Counted from the first letter of the stretch, positions 37,176 through 46,559 are shown. The stretch: DNA of 46,838 bases from JBKEDC01 sp047972995 (GCA_047972995.1 JBKEBD010000010.1:1-46838), one strand, 5' to 3'. Notes: a model not told the origin generated them from the sequence alone. A program made the numbers and translations.

Positions 37176-38510
37176 TTAATACTTCAACCATTTCCACAGT
37201 TCTTTCATATTTACTTTCTTTCCATACATTAAAATGCCCGTGCGATAAATTTTAGCGGCAGCCCACACACAACCAAAGGTAGTAGCTAAAAGTAAGACTA
37301 AGGAAAACCCAAGTTCCCACCATGGAATGCCCGCAGGAATACGCACCATCATGCACACTGGCGAAAAAAGAGGAAACATAGACGACCAAAAGGCAAGCGT
37401 GCTATGCGGATTATCGGCCACTGGTGTTACCATAATAATGGCCATGACCAAAGGCAGTGCAACTATGCTTACGAGTTGTTGCGCATCTTCGTCGCTGCTT
37501 ACAGCTGAACCAATTGCTCCCATAATTGCGGCATAGAGTAGATAGCCTAAAATGAAAAATACCAAAAACGACACTAAAATCAGTGGAAGATTCAAGCTGT
37601 GAATAGAGCTCAAAATATCGCTCATGGCGTGAGGACTTGTTACCTCTATGGGAGTATTGTTCATTCCTGAACTTGCCATGATGTTTTGCGAAACATTCAC
37701 CGCTTCGGCATTGCCCATGATCATGCTCGATGAAATGCCAAGCACAACCGCAAGCAACACTACCCAAATGATGAACTGCGTGATTCCTACTAGCCCGATG
37801 CCCACAATTTTGCCAAACAGCAACGGCATGGGTTTTACCGATGACACCAATACCTCGCTTATGCGGTTGGTTTTTTCCTCAGCCACTCCACGCATTACCA
37901 TTGAGCCATACATGAAAATCATCATGTAAATAATGAAACCGCCTAAAAAACCGACAATCGTGTTGATTTCGGTAGAAACCTTGTTGGTTGTTCCATCATC
38001 ATTTAGCTTGATACTATCTAATCGGATGCGAGTGTTTGCCGCTGCTAGCTGGCGTTCTAAATCGGGCTGTCCTAGTTTTTCAAAAATACCTGCGCGTTTA
38101 TCACCCGTAATTAGGTGTTCTAGTTGCTCTTTCACAGCCGATAGCGTGCTGCGTGGTACTTGGTTTTTAGAAAATATTTGAACTTGGTTTGCAGCAAACA
38201 CATTATGAGGGATGTAAACCATGGCATGGTAAGCCTCGGTGCTGTTTTCTGCTCGATATTGTTGATAGACTTCCCGAGGAATATACGCAAAGTGAATGAG
38301 TTCTGTTTCCTTTAGGCGATTTAAAAACAAACCTGTTTCATCGAACACCGCCACGGTTTGTTCCTCTTGACTTCCTTTAAGGCTCATCCAAGTAGAAAAC
38401 CCAATGAGTGCAGCAAATGCCAAAGGCACCAAAAGCGTAGTAATGATGAATGATTTCTTTCTTACCCGAGTGAGATATTCGCGTTGAAGTATTAATAATG
38501 CCTTGTTCAT
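37176..38510 (-). CDS. ABC-2 type transporter permease (NatB-like)
   Basis: Membrane subunit of an exporter, 444 residues. One N-terminal helix (SFIITTLLVPLAFAALIGFSTWM) is followed by an extracellular domain of about 150 residues. Then come five to six helices starting at IIYMMIFMYGSMVMRGVAEEKTNRISEVLVSSVKP, which is the cytoplasmic coupling helix seen in NatB/YhaP-like permeases. It lies 62 nt after its ATPase gene. The substrate is unknown; relatives export sodium or peptides. Confidence 0.87.
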   Translation of the reverse strand: MNKALLILQREYLTRVRKKSFIITTLLVPLAFAALIGFSTWMSLKGSQEEQTVAVFDETGLFLNRLKETELIHFAYIPREVYQQYRAENSTEAYHAMVYIPHNVFAANQVQIFSKNQVPRSTLSAVKEQLEHLITGDKRAGIFEKLGQPDLERQLAAANTRIRLDSIKLNDDGTTNKVSTEINTIVGFLGGFIIYMMIFMYGSMVMRGVAEEKTNRISEVLVSSVKPMPLLFGKIVGIGLVGITQFIIWVVLLAVVLGISSSMIMGNAEAVNVSQNIMASSGMNNTPIEVTSPHAMSDILSSIHSLNLPLILVSFLVFFILGYLLYAAIMGAIGSAVSSDEDAQQLVSIVALPLVMAIIMVTPVADNPHSTLAFWSSMFPLFSPVCMMVRIPAGIPWWELGFSLVLLLATTFGCVWAAAKIYRTGILMYGKKVNMKELWKWLKY

Positions 38511-38572
38511 GCCAATTTAGTTATTAGTTGTTAATGCAACCCTGTGATTCGTAATTGTTAATTCGTAATTGA

Positions 38573-39487
38573 CTACTGGTTATTCGTGACAGCTTGAATA
38601 AACACATCGTTCATGGAAGGAAGGACCTCGCAGAATGATAGAATTTGTGTTTCCGCATTCAGTTGCTGAATAAATTGTCTGTCGGAGAATTGCGGTGTTT
38701 TCTTGAATCGGAAGAAATGACGATTTGAACGAAACTCGTCTATCTCCATCGAAATATCAGCGTGCGATAAAATGCTAGGAATTGTTTCTTGTGCAGCAAT
38801 TTCTAATTCGAAAACACCTAGTTTGAATTCATTTTTAAGGTCGTAAATATTGCCGTCTAAAATCTTTTCCGAACGGTTAATTAATGCCACATGGTCGCAT
38901 ATTTCCTCTACAGACGCCATATTGTGAGCCGAGAAAATAATGGTTGTTCCTCGTTCCTTTAGTCCCAAAATTTCTTGTTTAATTAAGTTTGTGTTTATGG
39001 GGTCGAAACCACTAAATGGCTCATCAAAAATTAGTAGTTTAGGCTCGTGCACCATTGTGGTAATAAATTGCACCTTTTGCGCCATACCCTTTGAAAGTTC
39101 CTCGATACATTTTCCCCACCACGATTCAATTTCAAACTTTTCAAACCAAAATTTCAGATTGCGCATTGCATCGTTCTTACTCATGCCCTTCAGTCGAGCC
39201 AGATATAAAGCTTGCTCTCCAACCTTCATTTTTTTGTACAGTCCGCGTTCTTCGGGCAAATAGCCGATTAACTTCACCGATTCCTCTTGCAGTGGTTTTC
39301 CTAAAAATGACACATAACCACTGTCGGGCGCTGTAATATGATTGATAATACGAATTAAAGTTGTCTTGCCAGCACCATTCGGACCTAATAGCCCAAAAAT
39401 ACTTCCCTCTGCCACATCAATGCTTACCCCATTGAGCGCCCGATGTTCTTGATAATCTTTAATAATGTCTTTTGCCGATAAAATCAT
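38573..39487 (-). CDS. ABC transporter ATP-binding protein (NatA-like)
   Basis: ATPase of the exporter with the downstream permease. 304 residues, with Walker A GLLGPNGAGKTTLIR, Q-loop YLPEERGLYKKM (a PEER sequence typical of NatA/CcmA-like ABC-2 ATPases), signature LSKGMAQKVQFI, Walker B LLIFDEPFSGFDPI and switch histidine in IIFSAHNM. The last 80 residues form the usual C-terminal extension of this subfamily. It is the first gene of the pair. Confidence 0.93.
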   Translation of the reverse strand: MILSAKDIIKDYQEHRALNGVSIDVAEGSIFGLLGPNGAGKTTLIRIINHITAPDSGYVSFLGKPLQEESVKLIGYLPEERGLYKKMKVGEQALYLARLKGMSKNDAMRNLKFWFEKFEIESWWGKCIEELSKGMAQKVQFITTMVHEPKLLIFDEPFSGFDPINTNLIKQEILGLKERGTTIIFSAHNMASVEEICDHVALINRSEKILDGNIYDLKNEFKLGVFELEIAAQETIPSILSHADISMEIDEFRSNRHFFRFKKTPQFSDRQFIQQLNAETQILSFCEVLPSMNDVFIQAVTNNQ

Positions 39488-39611
39488 GAGTGATTAAAAT
39501 TGAGTGTAAAGACTACAAATATAAGTTTTTTTTGAGTTTGTAAATCAATCATTAGGCAGGCACGCTCTTTTTGTCGGTAAATGCAGATGCTGTTTAAATC
39601 AAAAAAATAGG

Positions 39612-39619
39612 TATTTTTG
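39612..39619 (+). promoter_or_regulatory. trmD -7 box (TATTTTTG)
   Basis: Exact TAnnTTTG match 23 nt before the trmD start; only a weak TGTTTA lies near the -33 position. Confidence 0.5.
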
Positions 39620-39642
39620 CGCCACACGAAAAAGAAAACATA

Positions 39643-40320
39643 ATGCGCATAGATATATTAACTGTAGTGCCAGAGCTTTTGGCAAGTCCATTTCAACACT
39701 CTATTTTAAAAAGAGCCCAAGATGCAGGTGTGGCTGAAATTGTGGTGCACAACATTCGCTACTATTCCACCGATAAGCATCAGCGTGTGGACGATTATGC
39801 TTTTGGAGGAGGTGCGGGAATGGTCATGACCATTCAACCCATTGAAGATGCGATTAACAAACTAAAGTCTGAGCGTCATTACGATGAAATATTCTTCACC
39901 AGCCCCGATGGCGAAGTGCTCAATCAGCAAATTTGCAATCAATGTTCCATGATGGAAAACATCATTATCCTTTGTGGACATTATAAAGGTATCGACCATC
40001 GCATTCGCGAGCAATTAATAACTCGCGAAATATCAATTGGCGATTTCGTTCTTACAGGCGGTGAACTTGCCGCCGCCGTTATGGTAGATGCCATTGTGCG
40101 ATTGATACCCGGTGCCATGAGCGATGAAACATCGGCGCTTAGCGATTGTTTTCAAGATAACCTTCTGAGTCCGCCCGTTTACACACGCCCTGCAAATCAC
40201 AACGGATGGGAAGTGCCCGAAGTGTTGCTTAGTGGAAACGAAGCGGCTATTAGCAAATGGCGCGAGGAACAATCTTTCCAAAGAACCAGAGCGTTACGCC
40301 CAGATTTGCTCGACGACTAA
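39643..40320 (+). CDS. trmD: tRNA (guanine-N1-)-methyltransferase
   Basis: Methylates G37 next to the anticodon of several tRNAs, preventing frameshifting. The 225-residue protein has the N-terminal ILTVVPELL and HQRVDDYAFGGGAGMVMTIQPIEDAI, the trefoil-knot cofactor region IILCGHYKGIDHRIREQLITREISIGDFVLTGGELAAAVMVDAIVRLIPG, then the catalytic SPPVYTRPANHNGWEVPEVLLSGNEAAISKWRE. It stands alone, away from rpsP/rplS. Its stop codon overlaps that of the convergent addB by 3 nt. Confidence 0.96.
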   Translation: MRIDILTVVPELLASPFQHSILKRAQDAGVAEIVVHNIRYYSTDKHQRVDDYAFGGGAGMVMTIQPIEDAINKLKSERHYDEIFFTSPDGEVLNQQICNQCSMMENIIILCGHYKGIDHRIREQLITREISIGDFVLTGGELAAAVMVDAIVRLIPGAMSDETSALSDCFQDNLLSPPVYTRPANHNGWEVPEVLLSGNEAAISKWREEQSFQRTRALRPDLLDD

Positions 40321-43169
40321 AACTGACTTTTCGTTCGTCCGCAAATGTCTAGATAGGGACAAAACCCGCAATCGTCAGAACTCTTTTGGTCGAACACATT
40401 GTCGGTGCTAAATAAATCGTTAAGCAGTTTTTCAAGCACAGTTACAAATTCTTCGCGCACTTCGCTGTAATTAATTTCCCTTTTATTTAAAGTAACCTCT
40501 GGTGAGAAGGGCGAATTATTAAAGTCGCCAATTTTATAAATATTCGGACTGATGTCAGAATTCGAATGAAGTCGAGTGTAAATCTCGCAATAAAGTAAGG
40601 TTTGGAAAATCTCCTTCGGACGCTTCTTGTGCTCCCGATCGGTTAACTCGTCGATAGCACGGAAGGTTAATAGAGCACCTTGTCCGGTTTTATAGTCGAT
40701 AATGCGTGTTCCCTGAGCAGTGCGGTCAATTCTATCTACCGTGCCCCCAATGCGCAGTAACTCCTTTTTGCCATCAACCACAACCGAAAAATCAGATACA
40801 CATTCATCCTCTAAACCAATCATGTGCAACGGTGCAAACTGCTTGTCGTGGCGCAGCATCTTGCGTAGGTAATGCAATAAACTAGCGGCAATAAGTCGAT
40901 TATTCCCCGAAAGCTCTACCTTTTCAAGCGATTCATCCTTAAAATAAGCCTTTGCAAAAGCACGATGAATAGCTCTATTCAGCAACAATTCATTTTTCGC
41001 CACTTGTTCCAACTGCTCGCTGCTTATCGTTTGGTTGCCAAATTTCTTATACACTAGCTCTGAAGCTTCGTGAAAAAGATTACCAAAAATACGATTATCC
41101 ACATCTTCCTCTAACTCATTGACCTCTCTTATGCCAGCCACATAGGTTAAATAAAACTTCAATTTGCACTCCAAATAACTGTTTAATGCACTCGGCGAAA
41201 GCTTATTTTCCTTATATCGCTGCAAAAGTTTAGCTCGTCGCTCGGGCGTAGAAGGAACGGCAATGGCTTGCTTTTCACTACTTTTATAGTTGAAGTCTAG
41301 TTCTAACCGCTCAATATGACGAGAAGAATCGTAGATCAACTGATAAAGGTAGCGGCTCATTTCGCCTGTAGTTATGCCATTGTTCGATGAATCATAAACA
41401 AGCACCACCTCTTTCGCTCTATTTAGCATACGATAAAAGTAGTAAGCATACATGGCATCGTGTTCCTCGTAGGTGGGAAGTTCAAAGGCCTTTCGTAAAT
41501 TATAGGGAATAAATGAATGGGTGTTTTCGGGGCTTGGCAATCTTCCGTGATTTACAGAAAACATATATAATTTTTCGAAGTCGAGATTACGAGTTTCCAA
41601 CACCCCCATTATCTGCATTCCCGATAGTGGTTCGCCCTCAAAAGGCACACTAATCCGATTAATAACCTGCTGCAATAAACGGAAAAATAAACTCAATGAA
41701 ATCGCTGCCTTTTGTTTGTGCAAGGCATCTGCTACCTGTTGAATGCTTAGGTAAGCCTGATAAAGATACTCGGACTCTAGGCTTATAGCTTCTGAGTTGC
41801 TCTCGTTATCTTGTTGATATCGGTTTGCTAGCTTACTGAGTATGCGCAAAAGATAAGATGTAAAATCAGCCCAATTATTATGCTGTTGAAATAGGAGTTC
41901 GAGCAAATCATCGCCTTTAAAAAACTCCAACTCCACATAAATTTTATTATCGCGGTGAATGTTGTTTACCAAATCCTTATACTCAGGTTTGGTAATAAGT
42001 TGGTGGTTCAACAGCGAAATTACAGGCTTGTAATAATAGGCATCATGCTGATTGTAAACCCGAAAATTTCGTTGTAAATGAATCAAAAGGTTAATGAAGC
42101 TATACACCGGAGTATTATTAATGGGGTATCCCATTGTAATGTTAATTTCCTCTTGCCAAGATCCAGCAGCAGAAACCGTGGGCACAAGCAAATTCTCTTC
42201 AGCCAACACAATGGCATTATCATCAAATCGAGCACTCGCTTTCCGTTGAGGTGCAAAATGAGGGTGATTTATAACCTGTGTTTGTGCAATCTGACTAGGA
42301 ACCGAAACAATCGAAATGCGCTGTTTTTCTTTGTTTCCACCCTCTAATTTAAAATCGGTTGGTGGTGGAAAAAAAGCAATATTCTTGCGCATGAAATAGC
42401 CAGCCTCGTGAATTTCGTCGAGCAAAAATTCATCGTCATAGTCCCAAAAGAATAAACTGGGTTTGTGTTTTTGTATCTGTTTAAATAACTGAATTTCGGC
42501 TTTGTTTAAAGCATTGAACCCAATGAACACATAATGTTCAGCATCTAAACTTGCCGAAGTATTTTCATTCCACATTTCTACCAAGTCGCGATAAAACATT
42601 CCGTTATAGCAAGACTTCCTACTTTGAAGTTCTTTTCGGAACTCATGATACACCTCGCCCAACTTAGCCCAAGTGTTTAAAAATTGCGTACGATTGGAGG
42701 AACCATTAGCATTTAAATCGACTCCCCAAAAAGATTTGATAGCTTTCAGTTGCTTCTCCGATAGGTAGTCGAAATGTTGTTCAATTTCTTTTAGGTCTTT
42801 AATGTTGCGAAAAAGGTCGTTGGCATCAAGCAAATACTTATCGATGTCGTTGAAGTCGTGTAGCAAAATTTCGCCCCAAAAATAAAACTCATCTAAAGGT
42901 TCGCAATGGCCAGTAACACGCTGATAAACCTCATGAAGCAAGAAAATCTGACCAATAGTTTCTGACTCATAATTTGCCGAAAGCTTGCCCACAAAATCGC
43001 TAATAGTAAGCACCTCGGGAGCAATCATTACCTTATCGATGCATTCATTAAGATAGGCTGTAAAGAACACACCCGACCTACGGTTAGGCACTATAATAGT
43101 TGAATTTTCTAAAGAAATGTCAGTTCGATTTACAAGATATTGCGCTGTTTGTTTTAAGAAAGGATTCAT
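40317..43169 (-). CDS. AddB/PD-(D/E)XK family exonuclease, iron-sulfur type
   Basis: About 950 residues from ATG 43169; a start at 43208 would place the -7 box inside the gene. It resembles the AddB half of the AddAB double-strand-break resection enzyme. A degenerate helicase N-terminus has no Walker A lysine (TIIVPNRRSGVFFTAYLNE). A C-terminal PD-(D/E)XK nuclease has GGTVDRIDRTAQGTRIIDYKTG (D825, K827), and four cysteines hold a probable [4Fe-4S] cluster (C668 in YLECKLKFY, then C934, C937 and C943 in CGFCPYLDIC). The partner addA gene is not adjacent. Whether the in vivo partner is AddA is inferred from the family. Confidence 0.88.
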   Translation of the reverse strand: MNPFLKQTAQYLVNRTDISLENSTIIVPNRRSGVFFTAYLNECIDKVMIAPEVLTISDFVGKLSANYESETIGQIFLLHEVYQRVTGHCEPLDEFYFWGEILLHDFNDIDKYLLDANDLFRNIKDLKEIEQHFDYLSEKQLKAIKSFWGVDLNANGSSNRTQFLNTWAKLGEVYHEFRKELQSRKSCYNGMFYRDLVEMWNENTSASLDAEHYVFIGFNALNKAEIQLFKQIQKHKPSLFFWDYDDEFLLDEIHEAGYFMRKNIAFFPPPTDFKLEGGNKEKQRISIVSVPSQIAQTQVINHPHFAPQRKASARFDDNAIVLAEENLLVPTVSAAGSWQEEINITMGYPINNTPVYSFINLLIHLQRNFRVYNQHDAYYYKPVISLLNHQLITKPEYKDLVNNIHRDNKIYVELEFFKGDDLLELLFQQHNNWADFTSYLLRILSKLANRYQQDNESNSEAISLESEYLYQAYLSIQQVADALHKQKAAISLSLFFRLLQQVINRISVPFEGEPLSGMQIMGVLETRNLDFEKLYMFSVNHGRLPSPENTHSFIPYNLRKAFELPTYEEHDAMYAYYFYRMLNRAKEVVLVYDSSNNGITTGEMSRYLYQLIYDSSRHIERLELDFNYKSSEKQAIAVPSTPERRAKLLQRYKENKLSPSALNSYLECKLKFYLTYVAGIREVNELEEDVDNRIFGNLFHEASELVYKKFGNQTISSEQLEQVAKNELLLNRAIHRAFAKAYFKDESLEKVELSGNNRLIAASLLHYLRKMLRHDKQFAPLHMIGLEDECVSDFSVVVDGKKELLRIGGTVDRIDRTAQGTRIIDYKTGQGALLTFRAIDELTDREHKKRPKEIFQTLLYCEIYTRLHSNSDISPNIYKIGDFNNSPFSPEVTLNKREINYSEVREEFVTVLEKLLNDLFSTDNVFDQKSSDDCGFCPYLDICGRTKSQF

Positions 43170-43196
43170 GCGTTGTGCTTCTGCTAAAGTGAAAAG

Positions 43197-43204
43197 CAAA
43201 TGTA
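43197..43204 (-). promoter_or_regulatory. addB-like gene -7 box (TACATTTG)
   Basis: Exact TAnnTTTG on the minus strand, 28 nt upstream of ATG 43169. This position supports that start over the one at 43208. Confidence 0.5.
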
Positions 43205-43340
43205 ACACTTATCTTCGGAGAAGCACCTATTCAAAGTGTTATTCCTAATGAAAAACAGGCGGAATAATGCAATTTTTTTGCGGTAAGATTGTGAATTGAA
43301 TCTTTTGTTTTGTTTATTAATATAGTTATATGCTTATTTA

Positions 43341-43373
43341 TTTAGAAAATGTAAGAAGTCTTTTATAGCTTTG
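43341..43373 (+). promoter_or_regulatory. Promoter of the ClC channel gene
   Basis: TAGCTTTG (43366-43373) is an exact TAnnTTTG box. TTTA at 43341-43344, 21 nt upstream, serves as a near-consensus -33 element. The coding start is 40 nt downstream. Confidence 0.55.
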
Positions 43374-43413
43374 TGCCATAGGAAAATAATTTAGTATACT
43401 TACGTAATTGATA

Positions 43414-45180
43414 ATGAAAAAAATAACGCTGAAGTTTTGGCGAGCATTTGGAAGTCTTGAAGAGCAAAGACGCATATACATATTAAGCCTAGTTGTAGGG
43501 ATTATTTGTGGGGTGGCAGCACTTACACTAAAAACTTTCGTACACTTTGTGGGGGAAGAGCTTATTGGGCATCTGAAAGAAAATGGCGATGGCTACTGGT
43601 ATTTGGCTTTCCCATTGATAGGTATCACTATCACCGTAATAATTATCAAATACTTTGTAAAAGACGACCTTGGGCATGGGGTTTCACAAGTGCTCAGTTC
43701 CATCAGCATGAAGAAGGGGAAGATAAAACTTCACCATACGTTCACTAGCATGATAACCAGCGGATTTACCATCGGATTCGGTGGTTCGGTAGGAGCCGAG
43801 GCACCTGTGGTGCTCACCGGTTCTGCCATTGGTTCAAACTTAGCTCGCATACTCCGATTGAACGCCTCTCAAACCATGTTGCTATTGGCTTGTGGAGCCA
43901 CAGGTGCTATTGCAGGTATCTTCAAAGCTCCCATGGCAGGCATTGTGTTTACCCTTGAAGTGCTCATGCTCGACCTAACCATGGCATCTTTATTGCCCCT
44001 GCTCATTTCAGGAATAGCAGCATCGGTAGTAGCTCATATTTTCACCGGAAGCGACATTTTGTTCAAGTTCGACCCTGCCAATAATTTCTCTACCGAAAAT
44101 ATTATATATTACATCATTTTGGGTATTTTCCTTGGGCTTATATCATTGTATTTTACCCGCTGCACCTTTTTCTTAGAGCGAAAATTTAAAACCATAAATA
44201 AACCTTTTTCGAAAGTTTTATTGGGGGGTGGAACGCTTGCGCTGTGCATCTTCTTATTTCCGCCACTTTGGGGAGAAGGCTATTCTACCATAAACCACAT
44301 TTTTGCGCAAGAAGGGCACGTGTTGCTTCAAGATACATTGTTTGCAGATTATGCTCAAAGTCAGTGGACATTAATCGTCTTTCTATTTGTTATGATGTTT
44401 ATCAAAGTTATCGCCATGACTGCCACAACAGCGAGTGGGGGAGTGGGTGGTATCTTTGCGCCATCGCTCTTTGTAGGAGCAGTAGGAGGATATTTTGTAG
44501 CTTTAACATTGAATTTAGTGTTGGGTTTAAACTTGCCAGCTTCAAACTTTGCTTTAGCAGGCATGGGCGCAATGATTGCCGGCGTAATGCACGCTCCCTT
44601 GTTGGGGATATTCCTTACCGCTGAAATTACTGGGGGCTATCAGCTTTTCATGCCTTTAATGATTGCATCGAGCATGTCGTACATTACAATCATGGCTTTC
44701 GAACCGTATTCTATTTACACCAAAACTTTAGCAAAACAAGGCATTTTAGTTACTCACCACAAAGATAAAGCGGTATTGCACTACATGACTGTGGGCTCGT
44801 TAATTGAAACAAACTTTGCATCGGTTTCTCCTGAGGCTAGTCTTCGTGATTTGACCAAAGTTATTTCGCAATCGAAACGAAACCTATATCCGGTGGTTGA
44901 TAATGAAGGAATGATGAGGGGAATGATAAAGCTTGACGATGTGAGAGAGCTCATGTTTAAGCAAGAGTTATATGATATTGTGTTTGTGAAAGATATCATG
45001 TATATGCCTGAATTTTATGTTTCTTCGAAAGATTCTATGCTAAAAGTGGCAGAAACATTTGAGGCTTGTGGTCGATTTAACCTAGCAGTGCTAGATGAAG
45101 GGAAATATTTAGGATTTATATCAAGAGCTCGTGTTTTCTCGAAGTATCGTAAGGATATGAGCTTGGCATCAAATGAATAA
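43414..45180 (+). CDS. ClC-family chloride channel/transporter with CBS domains
   Basis: 588 residues from ATG 43414 (a TTG two codons upstream is less likely). About eleven membrane helices carry the ClC signatures. GSVGAEAPVV (124-133) holds the gating glutamate Glu129 in place of the usual GKEGP. Others are GATGAIAGIFKAPMAGIVFTLEVL, ASGGVGGIFAPSLFVGAVGGYF and AGMGAMIAGVMHAPLLGIFLTAEIT. Two C-terminal CBS domains (MTVGSLIETNFASVSPEASLRDLTKVI and IMYMPEFYVSSKDSMLKVAETFE) may sense nucleotides. Whether it is a channel or a chloride/proton exchanger cannot be told from sequence. Its stop overlaps the next start by 8 nt. Confidence 0.93.
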   Translation: MKKITLKFWRAFGSLEEQRRIYILSLVVGIICGVAALTLKTFVHFVGEELIGHLKENGDGYWYLAFPLIGITITVIIIKYFVKDDLGHGVSQVLSSISMKKGKIKLHHTFTSMITSGFTIGFGGSVGAEAPVVLTGSAIGSNLARILRLNASQTMLLLACGATGAIAGIFKAPMAGIVFTLEVLMLDLTMASLLPLLISGIAASVVAHIFTGSDILFKFDPANNFSTENIIYYIILGIFLGLISLYFTRCTFFLERKFKTINKPFSKVLLGGGTLALCIFLFPPLWGEGYSTINHIFAQEGHVLLQDTLFADYAQSQWTLIVFLFVMMFIKVIAMTATTASGGVGGIFAPSLFVGAVGGYFVALTLNLVLGLNLPASNFALAGMGAMIAGVMHAPLLGIFLTAEITGGYQLFMPLMIASSMSYITIMAFEPYSIYTKTLAKQGILVTHHKDKAVLHYMTVGSLIETNFASVSPEASLRDLTKVISQSKRNLYPVVDNEGMMRGMIKLDDVRELMFKQELYDIVFVKDIMYMPEFYVSSKDSMLKVAETFEACGRFNLAVLDEGKYLGFISRARVFSKYRKDMSLASNE

Positions 45181-45589
45181 ACTTATGGACAGCAGAACAC
45201 CTCCTTTTTATGCAGCGGCATTAATTTTGAGCACCATTGGAAATGCTCTTATGGCTCTTTTTTTCCTTTGGGGAACTTTGTGTTATGCTAGTTTTTCATC
45301 GTGGGTTATTGGAGTTACAAATTTGCTAGGTATGGAAGGCGTAACTAGGGGTTATCTTTTCCTCATATTGTGCAGCCACTTGCTATCGCTTGTTGGCTTG
45401 CTCTTGCTCTGGAAGAAGCAAAATAAAGGACTTTTTGTGTTTCTAATAGGTAAAGTGTTGCTCATTGTACTCCCCATAGTTCAACTAGGAGTCGATGCTA
45501 CTTCAGGAATACAGTTGATATTTGCCTTTATGTTTAGTGCAATATTTAGCTATTACTACAAAGAGAGTGGAAGAAGCGAAAAAAAGTAG
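45173..45589 (+). CDS. Small membrane protein of unknown function
   Basis: 138 residues with four predicted membrane helices (YAAALILSTIGNALMALFFLWGT, YLFLILCSHLLSLVGLLLLW, GLFVFLIGKVLLIVLPIVQLG, IQLIFAFMFSAIFSYYY). It starts inside the last codons of the ClC gene (8-nt overlap), so translation is coupled and a link to the channel is possible. No family recognised. No terminator was noted before the tRNA promoter at 45608. Confidence 0.75.
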   Translation: MNKLMDSRTPPFYAAALILSTIGNALMALFFLWGTLCYASFSSWVIGVTNLLGMEGVTRGYLFLILCSHLLSLVGLLLLWKKQNKGLFVFLIGKVLLIVLPIVQLGVDATSGIQLIFAFMFSAIFSYYYKESGRSEKK

Positions 45590-45607
45590 AAAAAAATCAC
45601 GCGTAAA

Positions 45608-45638
45608 TTTGGAAGTAAAAATATAATACATATCTTTG
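45608..45638 (+). promoter_or_regulatory. Promoter of tRNA-Phe copy 1
   Basis: TTTG (45608-45611), 19 nt, then TATCTTTG (45631-45638): a perfect match to the Bacteroidota primary-sigma consensus. Confidence 0.85.
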
Positions 45639-45679
45639 CACCGCAATTGAGAGATAACCAAACTCAAAGCAATGGCAAC

Positions 45680-45752
45680 GGTGCCATAGCTCAGTTGGTA
45701 GAGCAATGGACTGAAAATCCATGTGTCCCTGGTTCGAATCCAGGTGGCACCA
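45680..45752 (+). tRNA. tRNA-Phe (GAA), copy 1
   Basis: 73-nt cloverleaf. Acceptor GGTGCCA pairs with TGGCACC, followed by discriminator A. The D-arm is GCTCAGTTGGTAGAGC, the anticodon stem ATGGA-CTGAAAA-TCCAT has anticodon GAA, and the T-arm is CCTGGTTCGAATCCAGG. CCA is not encoded. It is followed by a strong terminator. Confidence 0.97.
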
Positions 45753-45757
45753 CCGTT

Positions 45758-45793
45758 AAAGGAGAAAGATTTTATCTTTCTCCTTTTTTTTTG
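45758..45793 (+). terminator. Terminator of tRNA-Phe copy 1
   Basis: 13-bp perfect stem (AAAGGAGAAAGAT and complement), 3-nt loop, then a run of Ts. Confidence 0.9.
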
Positions 45794-45870
45794 TTCAATA
45801 AAACAAAAAAGTCTATCGGTTCGTTTCTATCATGTGGAATGTTTAATCTGATATAAATACAAAAAAACAA

Positions 45871-46377
45871 ATGAAAAAATTACTATCGTTTTGCCTTTTG
45901 GCTTGTTTGGCATCGGCACTCACTTCTTGTGTAGAATAAACTGTTGTTAATAACACTTATGTGGGAACCACTTATGAGTTTGAAGGAAACTTTGAGTGGA
46001 GTGATTATTTGGGGTATAATATTTACTGTCTCTTCCCATATCAGTTAGTTAATTCCGATGGGGTAATGGTTTATATTCTGTGGGAGCAATTAGATGGTCT
46101 AGATGTTTGGCGTCCGTTGCCACAAACCACTTACACCAACTATGGAGCATTGATGTATAGCTATGATTTTACGGTTTCAGATTTGACTGTTTACCTCACA
46201 ACAGACTATAGTGTAGATCTTTTGCAACCGGCAGATTTGTACAATCAAATATTCAGAGTTGTTGTTTTGCCTTCCGATTTTGCAGAAAACAGAAGTGTAG
46301 CGTATTCTACGCTAATGTCAGAACTCGAAGCAGCAGGTTGTACATATAAAGTTTTTGATGTAAAAAACGAGAAATAA
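45871..46377 (+). pseudogene. Lipoprotein gene interrupted by an early TAA
   Basis: The start ATG at 45871 begins a lipoprotein signal (MKKLLSFCLLACLASALTSC) with a proper lipobox, but the codon three positions after the cysteine is TAA (45937-45939). The same frame then continues for 146 codons (TVVNNTYVGTTYEFEGNFEWSDYLGYN to FDVKNEK) and stops at 46377. The mature part is beta- and tyrosine-rich, as in small Bacteroidota surface lipoproteins, with no recognised family. Unless the stop is read through, only a 22-residue peptide is made, though a restart at GTG 45961 could give an unexported product. It lies between the two tRNA-Phe units. Confidence 0.8.
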
Positions 46378-46408
46378 TTTGGAAGTAAAGAAATATTACA
46401 TATCTTTG
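46378..46408 (+). promoter_or_regulatory. Promoter of tRNA-Phe copy 2
   Basis: TTTG (46378-46381), 19 nt, TATCTTTG (46401-46408), the same arrangement and almost the same bases as before copy 1. It starts at the stop of the lipoprotein pseudogene. Confidence 0.85.
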
Positions 46409-46451
46409 CATCGCAATTGAGAGATAAACGATCTCGCTGCACAATGGCAAT

Positions 46452-46524
46452 GGTGCCATAGCTCAGTTGGTAGAGCAATGGACTGAAAATCCATGTGTCC
46501 CTGGTTCGAATCCAGGTGGCACCA
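46452..46524 (+). tRNA. tRNA-Phe (GAA), copy 2
   Basis: Identical in sequence to the 73-nt copy at 45680. The same leader pattern (CGCAATTGAGAGATAA) precedes it. Confidence 0.97.
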
Positions 46525-46529
46525 CCATT

Positions 46530-46559
46530 CAAGGGAAAGAGAAATCATTCCCTTGTTTT
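46530..46559 (+). terminator. Terminator of tRNA-Phe copy 2
   Basis: 8-bp stem (CAAGGGAA / TTCCCTTG) with a 10-nt loop and a short T run; unrelated in sequence to the terminator of copy 1. Confidence 0.7.
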
